Shown: one piece after another, positions 63,313 through 64,000 of the stretch
How the letters are laid out: every line of letters begins with the position of its first letter
How positions within the stretch are numbered: position 1 is the first letter of the stretch
Origin: Herbaspirillum sp. GW103
Lineage (GTDB): Bacteria; Pseudomonadota; Gammaproteobacteria; Burkholderiales; Burkholderiaceae_D
Assembly: GCF_000261365.1 (NCBI RefSeq)
Contig: NZ_AJVC01000003.1
Span: forward strand, 806,001-870,000
Reading direction: 5' to 3'
DNA length: 64,000 nucleotides
Program-made: the position numbers and the translations under genes
Notes under the pieces: generated by a model
Database searches by the model: none
What the model was told of the DNA's origin: nothing
What the model saw: the letters and a program-made list of their open reading frames with translations, nothing else

Positions 63313-63345
63313 AAGCGCAAACCTGCATACCAACTCCACTCCAGC

Positions 63346-63903
63346 ATGAACAAGGCTTTTGTAAAAGAATCCGACGGTGCCGACGACGATGACGAGATCG
63401 CCTTGCCGGCCATTCCGCCCGGCAGCAAGAATTACATGACCCCGCAGGGGCATCAGCGCATCAAGGATGAACTGCTGCACCTGATCGATGAAGAGCGGCC
63501 GGAAGTGGTACGTGTGGTGTCCTGGGCTGCCTCCAATGGCGACCGTTCCGAAAACGGCGACTACCTCTACGGCAAGAAGCGGCTGCGCGAGATCGACCGT
63601 CGCATCCGCTTTCTCACCAAGCGGCTGGACAATGCCGAGGTGGTCGATCCTTCGGTGCATCACGGCAGCGACCAGATCTTCTTCGGTGCCACCGTGACCT
63701 ACGAAAATCAGCGCGGCGAAGAGCACACCGTCACCATCGTCGGCATCGATGAACTCGATCCCCTGAAGGGGCGCATCAGCTGGATCTCGCCGGTGGCGCG
63801 GGCACTGACCAAGGCGCGCGAGGGCGACGAGGTGGTCTTGCAGACCCCGTCCGGCGTGGAGCAACTGACCATCCTGGAAGTATCCTACCCGGCGCCGCAG
63901 TAG
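63346..63903 (+). CDS. greB: Transcript cleavage factor GreB
   Basis: A protein of 185 residues. An acidic N-terminal extension (KESDGADDDDEIALPA) leads to the coiled-coil domain (KNYMTPQGHQRIKDELLHLIDEERPEVVRVVSWAASNGDRSENGDYLYGKKRLREIDRRIRFLTKRL), whose tip carries the acidic pair D/E that reaches the RNA polymerase active site. The FKBP-like C-terminal domain ends in SPVARALTKAREGDEVVLQTPSGVEQLTILEVSY. GreB rescues backtracked polymerase. ATG 63346 is chosen since the frame is open far upstream only across the opposite-strand gene. Confidence 0.95.
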   Translation: MNKAFVKESDGADDDDEIALPAIPPGSKNYMTPQGHQRIKDELLHLIDEERPEVVRVVSWAASNGDRSENGDYLYGKKRLREIDRRIRFLTKRLDNAEVVDPSVHHGSDQIFFGATVTYENQRGEEHTVTIVGIDELDPLKGRISWISPVARALTKAREGDEVVLQTPSGVEQLTILEVSYPAPQ

Positions 63904-64000
63904 CGCCGGTGCCCGCTGCGTGGGGCAGGCCGCTGCCGTCGGCGATGCTCCCGGCGCCGGGGACACCCCATTTCAATCCTCCACGAGAACCTTCATGTCC
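63904..64000. other. Right edge of the window after greB
   Basis: 97 bases. An ATG at 63994 preceded by CGAGAAC could begin another plus-strand gene, but only two codons are inside the window. No clear terminator for greB is seen. Confidence 0.3.

Noticed and set aside
62245-63345. Extension of the greB frame upstream for 367 codons
   Set aside because: It runs opposite the methylglyoxal-synthase-like gene; GreB begins at the ATG at 63346, downstream of a plausible promoter.

Overview
The window is GC-rich chromosomal DNA of a flagellated betaproteobacterium. The proteins read as Oxalobacteraceae, most like Herbaspirillum. That call rests on recognising the proteins, the primosomal priB between rpsF and rpsR, and a conserved alaA-hom-thrC-moeA-moaD-moaE-clpB backbone; no database search was run. 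I see no rRNA, tRNA, insertion sequence, prophage or CRISPR array. Almost all of the DNA is chromosomal core with a few accessory insertions.

Layout. 1-5.3 kb: late flagellar genes on the minus strand (fliC, flaG, fliD, fliS, fliT and the start of fliK), led by a sigma-28-type promoter. 5.4-8.4 kb: a TPR/glycosyltransferase-like protein beside flagellin, then lexA with two SOS boxes. 8.6-11.8 kb: rpsF-priB-rpsR-rplI, preceded by a possible S6:S18-binding leader, then dnaB. 12.0-13.7 kb: a DUF47 protein and a Pit phosphate transporter. 13.8-16.5 kb: a PIN-PhoH protein and a Bcp peroxiredoxin. 16.5-24.2 kb: a full 4-amino-4-deoxy-L-arabinose (Ara4N) lipid A modification locus in which the two halves of ArnA are separate genes. 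24.2-31.4 kb: an Mth938-domain protein, alaA, hom, a small secreted protein, thrC and moeA. 31.4-35.2 kb: moaD and moaE interrupted by a DUF817 membrane protein, a methyltransferase and a GntP permease.

35.3-44.8 kb is the most accessory-looking stretch: a Nramp metal transporter, a hipA-hipB-like pair with toxin-like kinase first, a four-gene aromatic-acid/drug efflux operon (NodT, FUSC, DUF1656, HlyD) divergent from its LysR regulator, and a fluoride channel. It is followed by clpB with a heat-shock promoter. 47.8-52.6 kb: a Cache-GGDEF diguanylate cyclase, an RraA-like protein and a second FUSC protein. 53.0-54.4 kb: isocitrate lyase. 54.5-57.2 kb: modABC divergent from a short modE. 57.2-64 kb: a ClC channel, rlmJ, an EAL-HDOD protein, a membrane protein of unknown function, a methylglyoxal-synthase-like protein with two similar halves, and greB.

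Themes. Several systems act on the envelope: Ara4N addition to lipid A, two FUSC efflux proteins and possible flagellin glycosylation. Molybdenum uptake (mod) and cofactor assembly (moeA, moaD, moaE) are both present. No wholly new system stands out. The observations most worth checking are the hipAB-like operator, the S6:S18 leader, three possibly leaderless genes, the terminator that splits arnD from the rest of its operon, and the loss of molybdate-binding modules from both ModC and ModE.
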